This document shows positions 15,095-22,838 of a DNA stretch of 22,838 bases, one piece after another. How positions within the stretch are numbered: the first letter of the stretch is position 1; each line of letters begins with the position of its first letter. This stretch comes from an uncultured Lachnospiraceae bacterium (GTDB lineage Bacteria > Bacillota > Clostridia > Lachnospirales > Lachnospiraceae). The position numbers and the translations under genes are program-made. Location of the stretch: the NCBI GenBank assembly GCA_910577165.1, contig CAJTLX010000053.1:1-22838 (forward strand). The letters are read 5' to 3'. The notes below the pieces were generated by a model, which worked only from the letters and a program-made list of their open reading frames with translations, was not told the origin of the DNA and did no database searches.

Positions 15095-15160
15095 TATTCT
15101 ACCTCATTTCTTTTTTTCTTGTGAAATTCTTTAAAAGTAGGTTTGCATCTACAAAAAATA

Positions 15161-17986
15161 TTATTCAATACTTTTTAGCGACTCCACCATATTGATCTTT
15201 TTTAATTTAAAATGCATGATCATCCCGATAAGAACCGCAAACAGCACAGTTAAAAGTCCGCTGTAGAGAAAACTCGCCGGCTTGATAATGTGTCCAAACA
15301 TTACTATGTCCACCTCACAGGTCGTAATGACATAGCCATGCAACACTTTCCCGCCTGCCATACCAATAAAAATACCTAACAGTGTCATCATCACATTCTC
15401 GCGGTACACATACCCGCTGACCTCGCCATCATAAAATCCGAGAACCTTTAATGTCGCAAGTTCCCTTCTGCGCTCCGTAATATTGATATTGCTCAGATTG
15501 TAGAGTACAATAAACGCTAACATCCCCGCGCAGATAATCAGGACATAGACAATGATATTTAAGCTTTGTAACATATCATCAATCTGTTTTTGCAGGGTGC
15601 TTGTCACTAGAATTGAGGTCACGATCTCGTGCTGCTTTAGGAGGTCTGCGGCAATCGCTTCCTCAGCTTCCTTTCCGCTCTCCCTAAAGCGCAGAAAACA
15701 CTCATTGTATTCCGGCTTCTCCCCAAAAATCTGCTGATATGTGGTCTGTGTCATAAATACATAGTGATAAATATAATTCTCTGTTATCGCCGCGATCTCT
15801 GCCGGGTAAAATGACGCTGCATCCGGCATAAACTGCACAGTATCGCCTGCCTCCACCTTAAGCATACGCGCAAGTTTCTCGGTCATAAGAATACTTCCCT
15901 TTTCGATCGTGTACTCCGTTCCGGAATTTCGGTCGCGGAAGCAGAAGAAACGCGCAAATGCGTCCGCATCCGGCAGAACAATCAAACTGATGCTCTTTGT
16001 TATATCTCCTGACGACAGATCGATCATTGTTTCGTAGACGGGGGAGGCATCAGCGATCTCCTTATTTCTTGCAAGTTCCGAAAAAAGTGTATTCTTCTCC
16101 TCTTCCTCCGCCGTAGCCGAGATGGAAACCGATCCGTCATAACGCCACAGTTCGCCGTACTGAATATGTGCCATCACACCGATGGAATCCTTTAAGCCAA
16201 AGCCGACTAAAAGCAGTGCCATACAGCAGGCAATACCGATAACCGTCATAAAAAAACGTTTTTTGTAGCGAAAAATATTGCGCAGCGATGCCTTCCTGGT
16301 AAAACTTAAATGTTTCCAGACAAACCCAACGCGCTCCAACAAGATTCGCTTGCCCTCCTTAGGAGCCACCGGGCGCATCAGGGCTGCCGGCTGCTCCTTA
16401 AACGAGCGTGTACATACAGTAAGAGTTGCCGCTAGCGTACAGCATACTGCAATTAGGATCGCCATCACCGAATAGTACCGATGGATGGGCATTACCACCT
16501 CCGGGAGACATGGATACATTAACTTGTAGGTGGTAATCACAATGTACGGAAATATTTTTCCGCCGCAGAACACGCCGATAATACTGCCAAAAAGCGTTGC
16601 GTACAGCGCGTATTTTATATATTTTTTCGCGACGGCAGTCCGGCTGTAGCCAAGTGCTTTTAAGGTGCCAATCTGTGTGCGCCCCTCATCCACCATGCGC
16701 GTCATTGTGGTCAGACTCACCAGTGCCGCTACCAGAAAGAAGATGGCAGGAAATACCTTGCTGATCGCGTCCATGCGGTCGGCATCCTGCTCAAAACTCA
16801 CATAGGATTCAATAGTATTGCGGTCAAGTACATACCATTTGGTAAACTCCATCGCATCAATTTCCGCGCGACTTTTTTCGATCTCACGGTAAGCATCGAC
16901 AATCTTTTGCTTGTTCTCTGCAAAATCCGCATAAAATTCTTCCTTTGCCTCAAGAAACTCCCGCTCGGATTTTTTTAGTTCCTGTTCCGTCCCATCCAAT
17001 TCTTTTTGTGCTTTCCTAATCTGTTCACTGTTTTCGGCAACCCCCGGCGGCAGTGCAGCAATCTGTTGTTCTAACTGCTCTCTGCCCAAAGAAAGTGCCG
17101 CAAATCCGTCCGCAAGTCGTTTTTCCCCGTTAAGAATTTCCTTCTCCCCATCATTAAGTGCCTGCTCATTTTCCTGCACTTCTTTATATGCCTTATCTAA
17201 CTCTTTGTAGGCATCCTCGCGTATCTCGTCAAAACGCGCCCTTGCGCGATGCTCTCCCACCTCCTCCAACTTATCTTTCTGTGCATCAATCAGATCATCA
17301 TATTCTTCGCTGTAGGAGTTAAGTTCCCTTGTCCCCTCAAAGATTACGCCAAGTTCCGAATAATAATCCATCGCGAAACTGTCCGGGACAAGTACAAGAT
17401 ACCCCGCAATCTTTCCGTTGCCGATCGTGCCGGAACCCCTGCCGGAAGACATATAGCGTCCCGTTGCAACCTCGCCCACAATCGTTACCGTATCCACGGT
17501 CAATATATCCGCAAGATCATCTTTTGTCCCAGAATAAAGAGTGATGGTATCGCCGATCTGAAATCCACAATTTTCCATAAACCGCTGATCGACGGCGCAC
17601 TCATTTTCCTTTTGTGGCATTCGCCCGGAAAGTACCATCTGAGTATTGACCGTCTTGGTATCCGAGTACAGACGCACCGCCACATCCGCACCATTGCGGG
17701 AAAGCAACACATCTGCCGAAAATATCCCCTCGACCGCTGCCACGCCCTCCATCTCTGCTACTTCCTCCACATCGGTACGGCTTAGCCCATAGACGGATAC
17801 CACGCGGGAATCCATCATATTTGTTTTGTCGTAAAAAGAATCCGCTGAAAGTAGCATATCGGTCTTGCAGGCGCGCAGTCCCGCAAACATTGCCACGCCA
17901 AGTGCCGAGATCAGCAGAATCGAAATAAAACGCTGCAGGGAAGCGCGTATTTCCCTGTGAAATTCTTTTTGCAACGCATTTCTCAT
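15161..17986 (-). CDS. FtsX-type ABC transporter permease with extracellular coiled coil
   Basis: This is the membrane half of a LolD/MacB-style ABC system. The 941-residue protein has an N-terminal helix (about 21-37) and a large extracytoplasmic region (about 40-405) that includes a charged coiled coil (about 225-380). A first FtsX domain (about 412-525) carries RTQIGTLKALGYSR. A second helix lies at about 578-597 with a second extracytoplasmic domain behind it. The C-terminal FtsX domain (about the last 150 residues) carries the matching phrase RRRELATLKVLGFYDGEV. The two FtsX units mean the polypeptide alone could supply a full permease. AAGGA lies 9 nt before the ATG. The gene starts 36 bp after its ATPase. 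Such systems move lipids or peptides or transmit force to outside hydrolases; the substrate here is unknown. Confidence 0.92.
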   Translation of the reverse strand: MRNALQKEFHREIRASLQRFISILLISALGVAMFAGLRACKTDMLLSADSFYDKTNMMDSRVVSVYGLSRTDVEEVAEMEGVAAVEGIFSADVLLSRNGADVAVRLYSDTKTVNTQMVLSGRMPQKENECAVDQRFMENCGFQIGDTITLYSGTKDDLADILTVDTVTIVGEVATGRYMSSGRGSGTIGNGKIAGYLVLVPDSFAMDYYSELGVIFEGTRELNSYSEEYDDLIDAQKDKLEEVGEHRARARFDEIREDAYKELDKAYKEVQENEQALNDGEKEILNGEKRLADGFAALSLGREQLEQQIAALPPGVAENSEQIRKAQKELDGTEQELKKSEREFLEAKEEFYADFAENKQKIVDAYREIEKSRAEIDAMEFTKWYVLDRNTIESYVSFEQDADRMDAISKVFPAIFFLVAALVSLTTMTRMVDEGRTQIGTLKALGYSRTAVAKKYIKYALYATLFGSIIGVFCGGKIFPYIVITTYKLMYPCLPEVVMPIHRYYSVMAILIAVCCTLAATLTVCTRSFKEQPAALMRPVAPKEGKRILLERVGFVWKHLSFTRKASLRNIFRYKKRFFMTVIGIACCMALLLVGFGLKDSIGVMAHIQYGELWRYDGSVSISATAEEEEKNTLFSELARNKEIADASPVYETMIDLSSGDITKSISLIVLPDADAFARFFCFRDRNSGTEYTIEKGSILMTEKLARMLKVEAGDTVQFMPDAASFYPAEIAAITENYIYHYVFMTQTTYQQIFGEKPEYNECFLRFRESGKEAEEAIAADLLKQHEIVTSILVTSTLQKQIDDMLQSLNIIVYVLIICAGMLAFIVLYNLSNINITERRRELATLKVLGFYDGEVSGYVYRENVMMTLLGIFIGMAGGKVLHGYVITTCEVDIVMFGHIIKPASFLYSGLLTVLFAVLIGMIMHFKLKKINMVESLKSIE

Positions 17987-18022
17987 CCCAAACCATCCTT
18001 CCCTGTTCTGTTTTTCTGCAAG

Positions 18023-18724
18023 TTACCACTCAATCCCCATAACATCAACGGGAGTTTCATTTTTCTTTATCTCGCTTACCCGACCATTTTTAATGCGGAT
18101 CACCGTATCCGCCATCGGTGCGATCGCCGAATTGTGTGTGATCACAATTACTGTCATCCCCTTGTCGCGGCAAGTATCCTGCAAGAGCTTTAAAATCTGC
18201 TTCCCGGTATTATAGTCGAGTGCGCCCGTCGGCTCATCACACAAAAGAAGCTTTGGATTTTTTGCGAGTGCCCGCGCAATGGAAACGCGCTGCTGCTCCC
18301 CGCCGGAAAGCTGCGCGGGGAAATTTCCCATGCGCTCAGAAAGTCCCACCTCCGCTAAAACCTCTTCGGCTCTTCTGGGGTTTTTACAGATCTGCAATGC
18401 CAGCTCGACATTCTCCTTGGCGGTCAGATTCTGCACCAGATTGTAAAATTGGAACACAAAACCAATATCATTGCGCCGGTAGGTGGTCAGACGCTTTTCC
18501 TTATACTGACTGATATCCTCCCCGTCCACCATCACCGTGCCGCCATCACAGACATCCATCCCGCCTAAGATATTTAACACGGTGGTCTTGCCCGCGCCGG
18601 ACGGACCTGCCACCACCACAAACTCCCCTTTTTCCACGGAGAAACTGATCCCGTCGGAAGCATGAATCACCACATCACCCATCTGATAGGTCTTTTTTAC
18701 GTCCTTTAATTCTACAAATGCCAT
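18023..18724 (-). CDS. ABC transporter ATP-binding protein (LolD/MacB type)
   Basis: This ATPase drives the FtsX-type permease encoded next to it. The 233 residues contain all nucleotide-binding motifs: Walker A GPSGAGKT (40-47), Q-loop FQFYN (91-95), signature LSGGEQQR (139-146), Walker B LLLCDEP (159-165), a D-loop with GALD, and the switch histidine in VIVITHN. AAGGGGA is about 7 nt before the ATG. The terminator at 18762-18790 separates it from the upstream pdp gene, so a promoter should lie in 18725-18864, but no convincing pair could be fixed. It is likely the first gene of the ABC-lgt-DUF523 run. Confidence 0.96.
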   Translation of the reverse strand: MAFVELKDVKKTYQMGDVVIHASDGISFSVEKGEFVVVAGPSGAGKTTVLNILGGMDVCDGGTVMVDGEDISQYKEKRLTTYRRNDIGFVFQFYNLVQNLTAKENVELALQICKNPRRAEEVLAEVGLSERMGNFPAQLSGGEQQRVSIARALAKNPKLLLCDEPTGALDYNTGKQILKLLQDTCRDKGMTVIVITHNSAIAPMADTVIRIKNGRVSEIKKNETPVDVMGIEW

Positions 18725-18761
18725 ATAAGATCCCCTTTTCTAAATTTATCCCTCTTTCAGC

Positions 18762-18790
18762 AAAAAGACCCCCACTTTTAAAGCGGTGGG
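18762..18790 (-). terminator. Terminator after pdp
   Basis: On the minus strand, CCCAC (18790-18786) pairs with GTGGG (18775-18771). A short GTC bridge and five Ts (18766-18762) follow. The stem is short but GC-rich. It lies between the pdp stop and the ABC ATPase start. Confidence 0.65.
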
Positions 18791-18864
18791 AATACATCGC
18801 TTTTGCCCTTCTCAATTATTTTTAAGAGTTGAACACCTGTGTGATCCCTGTAAAAAAACTTTGT

Positions 18865-20166
18865 CTAAAGAATGGCAAGCACATGCTTAGGGGATTTTTT
18901 TGCATTTTCTTCAATAATAACTGCATCAAGCAAACGGATTTCCGCCTCCGCCATCTTTGTATTATCATTCGCATGAAGCAGTGCAATTGTATCCCCCGCC
19001 TTTACATAGTCCCCGATCTTTACGCAGATCTGAATGCCAGCAGACAGATCAATCACACTCTCCTTTGTCTCTCTGCCCACGCCAAGGAGAAGCGAAACCA
19101 TGCCGATCTCCTCGGTCTGCATCCTGGTAATATACCCTTTTTTCTCCGCTTTTACTTCACGGACAAACGCAGCCCGTGCGAATTTTTCCGGATTTCTCGC
19201 ATAGGATTCATCGCCGCCCTGCGCCCGGACAAACTCACAAAACTTTTCAAATGCCGCGCCAGATTTTACCGCACTCTCTGCCAGCGCGTACCCCTCGTTA
19301 AAATCCACCACTCTGCCAGCACCTAAAAGCATCTGTGCCGCGAGCGTATACGAGGCCTCCATTAGATCCTTCGCTCCTTCTCCCCGCAGTGCGCGGATAG
19401 CTTCTTTCACCTCAAGAATATTTCCGATTGCATAGCCGAGAGGCTGACTCATATCAGTTACAACCGCACAGGTTTTTTTGCCTGCGTCATTTCCAATTTT
19501 TACCATTTCTTTGGCAAGCAGGACAGCTTCCTCCTCCGTCTTCATAAACGCGCCGCTGCCCGCCTTTACATCAAGCACAATCACATCCGCACCCGCCGCC
19601 AATTTCTTGCTCATAATGCTGCTGGCAATCAGCGGAATACTGTCCACCGTTGCCGTCACATCGCGCAGCGCGTATATTTTTTTGTCCGCAGGCGCGAGAT
19701 TGGCAGTCTGCGCCATTAATGCCAGATGGATTTGATTTACCTGTGCATAAAATTTTTTCTCTGAGAGTTCCGTCACAAACCCAGGAAAACTCTCCAATTT
19801 ATCAATTGTCCCGCCCGTATGTCCTAACCCCCTGCCGGACATTTTTGCAACAGGAACTTTAAGTGCCGCCACAATCGGCGCGACGATCAGTGTCGTCTTA
19901 TCCCCGACCCCGCCGGTGCTGTGTTTGTCCACTTTTTTCCCCTCAATCGGTGAGAGGTCAAGCACATCACCGCTTTCTGCCATCGCCATGGTCAAAAACA
20001 GCGTCTCCTTCTCAGTCATTCCCTTCAGGCAGACCGCCATCAAAAATGCGGACATCTGGTAATCCGGGATACTTCCCTCGGTAAATCCCCCCACAATATA
20101 CTCGATCTCTTTCTTTGAAAGCTCTCTTCCTGCCTTTTTTGCAGAAATGCAGTCATACATTCTCAT
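18865..20166 (-). CDS. pdp: Pyrimidine-nucleoside phosphorylase
   Basis: This enzyme splits uridine, thymidine and deoxyuridine with phosphate into free base and (deoxy)ribose-1-phosphate, for nucleoside salvage in the cytoplasm. From the ATG at 20166 it is 433 residues, the usual length of the Firmicute enzyme. The start has GGAGG 6 nt upstream; the ATG at 20226 has none. The phosphate-binding loop KHSTGGVGDKTT (81-92) and the family signature KMSGRGLGHTGGTIDKLES (108-126) are intact. R168, S183 and K187 fall at the known pyrimidine-binding positions. The middle domain is glycine-rich, and the C-terminal alpha/beta domain ends near VLAIL. Thymidine phosphorylase is the close alternative, since the two differ little in sequence. 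It is transcribed alone. Confidence 0.95.
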   Translation of the reverse strand: MRMYDCISAKKAGRELSKKEIEYIVGGFTEGSIPDYQMSAFLMAVCLKGMTEKETLFLTMAMAESGDVLDLSPIEGKKVDKHSTGGVGDKTTLIVAPIVAALKVPVAKMSGRGLGHTGGTIDKLESFPGFVTELSEKKFYAQVNQIHLALMAQTANLAPADKKIYALRDVTATVDSIPLIASSIMSKKLAAGADVIVLDVKAGSGAFMKTEEEAVLLAKEMVKIGNDAGKKTCAVVTDMSQPLGYAIGNILEVKEAIRALRGEGAKDLMEASYTLAAQMLLGAGRVVDFNEGYALAESAVKSGAAFEKFCEFVRAQGGDESYARNPEKFARAAFVREVKAEKKGYITRMQTEEIGMVSLLLGVGRETKESVIDLSAGIQICVKIGDYVKAGDTIALLHANDNTKMAEAEIRLLDAVIIEENAKKSPKHVLAIL

Positions 20167-20197
20167 ATTCTTCCTCCAAGCGGGAATTTTTAATTCC

Positions 20198-20226
20198 ATT
20201 TTATAACGAAGCGGGTGAATAATCAA
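20198..20226 (-). promoter_or_regulatory. Probable promoter of pdp
   Basis: On the minus strand, TTGATT (20226-20221), a 17-bp spacer and TAAAAT (20203-20198) lie just upstream of the ribosome site, giving a leader of about 25 nt. Matches are 4 of 6 and 5 of 6. Confidence 0.5.
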
Positions 20227-20408
20227 CTATTTAAAGAAAAAATACGAAAGTTCATAGAATTTTTAACCTTTGATAACAGAAAATCTTCATTTCTAATTTT
20301 TATTTCCGGAGAAGAATATACAGTGTCTTGCATTAGTGTATAATTATTATTGGCAAAACAATCGTTGTTGTACCATAATATCTTACACCATTACGTTTCA
20401 CTCAGGGA
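20227..20408. other. AT-rich gene-free stretch between pdp and DAHP synthase
   Basis: The divergent gap runs from 20167 to 20513, and its ends hold the two promoters. The part between them is AT-rich. No open frame, tRNA or riboswitch-like fold was recognised. The only symmetry seen is a weak AACAA/TTGTT dyad near 20358-20370. Confidence 0.6.
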
Positions 20409-20437
20409 TTGACATTTGGTGAAAAGAAGTCTACAAT
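20409..20437 (+). promoter_or_regulatory. Sigma-A promoter of the DAHP synthase gene
   Basis: TTGACA (20409-20414), a 17-bp spacer and TACAAT (20432-20437) give a start near 20444 and a leader of about 70 nt with no leader peptide, T-box or attenuator that I can see. TTTCAC (20396-20401) and GTGAAA (20419-20424) form an inverted repeat around the -35, a possible repressor site. Confidence 0.88.
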
Positions 20438-20513
20438 ATTTCTGCAAATATAAAAAGGATACGGATAATTTTCCCTACTTTTTTAGAAAATTTACAGAAA
20501 GGAAAAAGAAAAG

Positions 20514-21545
20514 ATGAGTTTTAAATTTATTCAGGAAGTGATGTCCCCGGAAGAATTAAAAGGACTTCTTCCCATCTCTGATTACGCCGCAAAAGTAAAA
20601 ACAGAGCGCGATATACAGATCCGGAAAATATTCACCGGCGAATCCGATAAATTTCTTGTTATCATCGGACCTTGTTCCGCAGATAATGAGGAGGCGGTGC
20701 TTGATTATATGAGTCGTCTGACCAAAATCGCAGAGAAGATTTCTGACAAAATACTTATCATCCCACGAATTTACACAAACAAACCGCGCACCACGGGCGA
20801 GGGATACAAAGGTATTCTCTCCCAGCCAGATCCGGAGAAGAAACCGGATTTCCACGAAGGACTCCTGGCAATGCGCCGACTGCATCTGCGCGCCATCGAT
20901 ACCACGGGGCTTACTGCGGCGGACGAGATGCTCTACCCGGAGAACTGGCCATATGTCGAGGATATCCTCTCCTATGTGGCAGTCGGCGCGCGCTCCGTCG
21001 AGGATCAGCAGCACCGGCTTACCATCAGCGGCATGGACATCCCTGCGGGCATGAAAAACCCGACCAGCGGAGCACTCTCTGTTATGATGAATTCCGTGGT
21101 AGCTGCACAGGGCAGTCACACTTTCCTCTATCGCAAATACGAGGTAGAAACCAGTGGAAACCCACTAGCACACACTATTTTGCGCGGTGCGACCAACAAA
21201 CATAATCAAAATATTGCCAACTATCACTACGAAGATCTGATGCGTGTGCTTGAAATGTACGCAGAACGCCCTCAGCTAAAGAATCCGGCGTGCATCGTGG
21301 ATGCCAACCATTCAAATTCAAACAAACAGTACACCGAGCAGCCGCGCATTGTCAGGGAAGTTCTGCACAGCCGCCGCATGAATGCAGATTTGCACAAGCT
21401 GATTAAGGGGGTGATGGTGGAGAGTTATATTGAGCCTGGCTGTCAGAAAGTCGGAGAACATATCTATGGCAAGTCCATTACCGATCCTTGCCTTGGATGG
21501 GAAATAACAGAAAAATTGTTGCTTGAGATGGCAGAGATTCTGTAA
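20514..21545 (+). CDS. 3-deoxy-7-phosphoheptulonate synthase (class I DAHP synthase)
   Basis: This enzyme condenses phosphoenolpyruvate and erythrose-4-phosphate, the first step of aromatic amino acid synthesis. The 343-residue protein is of the AroF/AroG/AroH (type I-alpha) kind. Visible active-site features are GPCS (metal Cys C54), KPRTT (90-94), ARSVEDQQHR (159-168), GMKNPTSG (179-186), DANHSN (H266), VESYIEPG (E303) and SITDPCLGW (D324). These are the usual metal and substrate positions. The N-terminal 40 residues are where feedback inhibitors bind in E. coli homologues, but the effector cannot be told here. AAGGA is 10 nt before the ATG. It stands alone, not in a shikimate operon. Confidence 0.96.
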   Translation: MSFKFIQEVMSPEELKGLLPISDYAAKVKTERDIQIRKIFTGESDKFLVIIGPCSADNEEAVLDYMSRLTKIAEKISDKILIIPRIYTNKPRTTGEGYKGILSQPDPEKKPDFHEGLLAMRRLHLRAIDTTGLTAADEMLYPENWPYVEDILSYVAVGARSVEDQQHRLTISGMDIPAGMKNPTSGALSVMMNSVVAAQGSHTFLYRKYEVETSGNPLAHTILRGATNKHNQNIANYHYEDLMRVLEMYAERPQLKNPACIVDANHSNSNKQYTEQPRIVREVLHSRRMNADLHKLIKGVMVESYIEPGCQKVGEHIYGKSITDPCLGWEITEKLLLEMAEIL

Positions 21546-21571
21546 TCATCCACAATAAAAGTTCTTCCATA

Positions 21572-21626
21572 TGCAGATCTGCGCAATCGAGTAGGGAAGT
21601 TCTCTTTCCTACTCGTAGCGCGGGAT
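21572..21626. repeat. Palindromic intergenic repeat, copy C
   Basis: CGAGTAGGGAAG (21588-21599) pairs with CTTTCCTACTCG (21604-21615) around a TTCT loop. An outer GCGC (21581-21584) pairs with GCGC (21618-21621), and a GCAGATCTGC palindrome flanks it on the left. There is no U-tract, so it is not a typical terminator, although it lies 26 bp past the DAHP synthase stop. 21584-21599 is the exact reverse complement of 296-311. The stop codon of the adjacent pseudogene falls inside this element. Confidence 0.6.
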
Positions 21627-21986
21627 GTGTGTTGTGTTAGCAACTAACATCCACAATTCCATCGTATCCACAATCCTTTGTGTACTTCTTGTTTCCACTG
21701 TAAGTACGGGGTTTTCCCAGTTATCATCAAAAATTGTGACAAGGCGATAATTCCCCCTGGATCTCCGTCCGGATACCAGCCAAGATCAATAGCAATAGTA
21801 TGTTTTATGGTTTGTTTATTTTCCCTGTATGTAATCTCTTTGACCATGTAGGTGATATCCTCTACAAATAGGAAATCCCATTTTTCATCGTCCAATGCAA
21901 GTTGCTCCGGCGCAATATCCTCCAACTTGTTAAAAATAATCTTTCAACCTACTCCAATTCGAAAAGGCTTCAATCCCTTCCACCAT
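21609..21986 (-). pseudogene. Small protein gene with two compensating frameshifts
   Basis: The reading frame continues convincingly only if switched twice. From the ATG at 21986 it reads MVEGIEAFSNWSRLKDYF, then hits a stop after a run of five A (plus strand, 21932-21936). One base less there would continue into NKLEDIAPEQLALDDEKW and on to GWYPDGDP. At the run of five C (21753-21757) the frame must gain one base to continue as GNYRLVTIFDDNWENPV and on to WMLVAN, stopping at 21609. The total, 378 bp, is divisible by three, so both ends share one frame (about 125 residues). The intact product was a small acidic soluble protein with no signal peptide. The family is not recognised; an immunity-type protein is only a guess. 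Either the gene is dead or the two homopolymer runs are sequencing errors. Confidence 0.6.
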
Positions 21987-22123
21987 AGTTTATTTTGCAA
22001 TGAATAATCCCCGCATAATCTTTTATATTTTTCGCTGTCCCCTATATTTTCTATGGTCCCTATATCCCTTATCCTTCTTATATCTGTTTATATTCACCTA
22101 TGTTCCCGATATTTCATAGCCAA

Positions 22124-22838
22124 TTATAATTTTCCTCCAACTCCTGCCCCGGTATTGAATCCGAAGATCATACAGAAAATAAAATCGGCAAAAAACGCCG
22201 CGCACAATACTGCGGAAACAATGATCTGTGAGCGTTTGGAGAATCGTTCTATAAAATTGCTGATTGCCGGAGCTACAATATAGATCGCCGCCATCCCGCC
22301 AATTCCAAATGCAAGCAATCCTGCAAAACAGATTCTTCCATTGATATTTAAAAATTCGGATTTATAATCCCAGTAGGAAGAATCAAACATGAAATCAAGA
22401 ATAAAACTGGTTGCATATTCTAAAACCGCACATAGCGCGATACCAGAGACAAATACCTTTACCTTGTTTTTCTTGAAGCGATCTAACAAAAATACAATAA
22501 TAGTTCCGCCAAAGCCATAGATCGGAATCCATGGACCATACATTGTTCCGCGGTTGACCAGTTCATGATCAAAAACAATATGCTGACCACATTCCCAAAG
22601 CCAACCGATCAGACAGAAAGTAAAAAACATAAAAATAAAATCTGTCACGCGGTAATCGCTGATTCTTCCCACTCTCTTTGGGTGGCTTAACGAGAGATCT
22701 TCAAGGACATAGATTGGAATGCATCTTGCTTCTTGGTCTTTTAATTCCGTATAAGCACGATTCGAAAAACAGGGTTCAAAAAGCAGGGCAGAGTCCAAAT
22801 CACAGCGATTGCGCACCGCAAAATATAATTCTGCATCC
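22124..22838 (-). CDS. CmpB/DUF1113-type membrane protein, 5' end outside the window
   Basis: This is a member of the family labelled 'putative ABC-transporter type IV' (PF06541); it has no ABC domain and no proven transport role. The membrane part starts about 175 residues before the stop, with DFIFMFFTFCLIGWLWE. It continues through the conserved VNRGTMYGPWIPIYGFGG, LEYATSFILDFMF and INGRICFAGLLAFGIGG, giving about five to six hydrophobic helices. The frame stays open to the window edge: codons upstream of the GTG at 22816 read DAELYFA, so the gene very likely begins beyond 22838. The soluble stretch before the first helix (at least 60 residues, with LLFEPCFSNRAYTELKDQEA) is not a normal part of this family, and I do not recognise it. 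Confidence 0.8.
   Translation of the reverse strand, partial: DAELYFAVRNRCDLDSALLFEPCFSNRAYTELKDQEARCIPIYVLEDLSLSHPKRVGRISDYRVTDFIFMFFTFCLIGWLWECGQHIVFDHELVNRGTMYGPWIPIYGFGGTIIVFLLDRFKKNKVKVFVSGIALCAVLEYATSFILDFMFDSSYWDYKSEFLNINGRICFAGLLAFGIGGMAAIYIVAPAISNFIERFSKRSQIIVSAVLCAAFFADFIFCMIFGFNTGAGVGGKL

Noticed and set aside
15161..15175. TATTGAATAATATT at the end of the permease gene, similar to the XRE palindrome
   Set aside because: It contains the stop codon of the permease gene and is AT-rich; the similarity to 890-900 is best explained by chance.
17249..17785. 178-codon plus-strand frame
   Set aside because: Antisense to the well-supported ABC permease; the composition shows no domain and there is no ribosome site.
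20444..20513. Possible T-box or attenuator in the DAHP synthase leader
   Set aside because: The leader is only about 70 nt, with no T-box core, aromatic-rich leader peptide or terminator hairpin.
20556..21119. 187-codon minus-strand frame
   Set aside because: Antisense to DAHP synthase, whose motifs are intact.

Overview
The window reads as ordinary chromosome of a low-to-mid GC Firmicute, most likely a Lachnospiraceae-type Clostridium relative. The signs are a clostridial-style FtsX/LolD-type ABC pair, SCP genes next to DacF-type carboxypeptidases, a VTC/DUF4956 pair, BIG2-domain surface proteins, AGGAGG-like ribosome binding sites and near-consensus sigma-A promoters with 17-bp spacers. 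This placement is an inference from gene content and style, not a database match. I see no phage, insertion sequence or CRISPR array.

Layout, left to right. A tRNA-Gly(GCC) with its own strong promoter (83-212) is followed by a palindromic intergenic repeat (241-364). Next come a minus-strand XRE regulator and a divergent plus-strand zinc-ribbon membrane protein (1108-2019). A long minus-strand stretch follows: a SWIM/SNF2 helicase (6546-3340) with a secreted BIG2 protein behind it (3305-2091); a D-Ala-D-Ala carboxypeptidase (7940-6675); a VTC-domain polyphosphate polymerase with DUF4956 membrane protein (9468-8051); and the run dacF-scpA-scpB (12249-9639), which ends in a terminator. An orphan GHKL-ATPase gene (13176-12325) is divergent from a small membrane-anchored two-BIG2 protein (13288-13854). 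A likely four-gene minus-strand run follows: ABC ATPase, FtsX-type permease, lgt, DUF523 (18724-13863). Then come pyrimidine-nucleoside phosphorylase (20166-18865), a divergent DAHP synthase (20514-21545), a small pseudogene with two compensating single-base indels (21986-21609), and a CmpB/DUF1113-type membrane protein that runs off the right edge.

The most informative non-coding signal lies upstream of the VTC gene. Four TTACAC-like hexamers repeat with an exact 11-bp period and end 10 bp before a TATGAT -10 box, with no -35 hexamer. This is the architecture of a PhoP/PhoB-activated promoter, in front of a gene whose predicted product makes polyphosphate. A second noteworthy signal is a family of palindromic intergenic repeats sharing a CCTACTCG core, with three copies (241-364, 9562-9616, 21572-21626). 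I did not find convincing evidence for a wholly new multi-gene system. The best candidates for under-described biology are the phosphate-controlled VTC/DUF4956 unit and the stand-alone STAS-like/GHKL ATPase.
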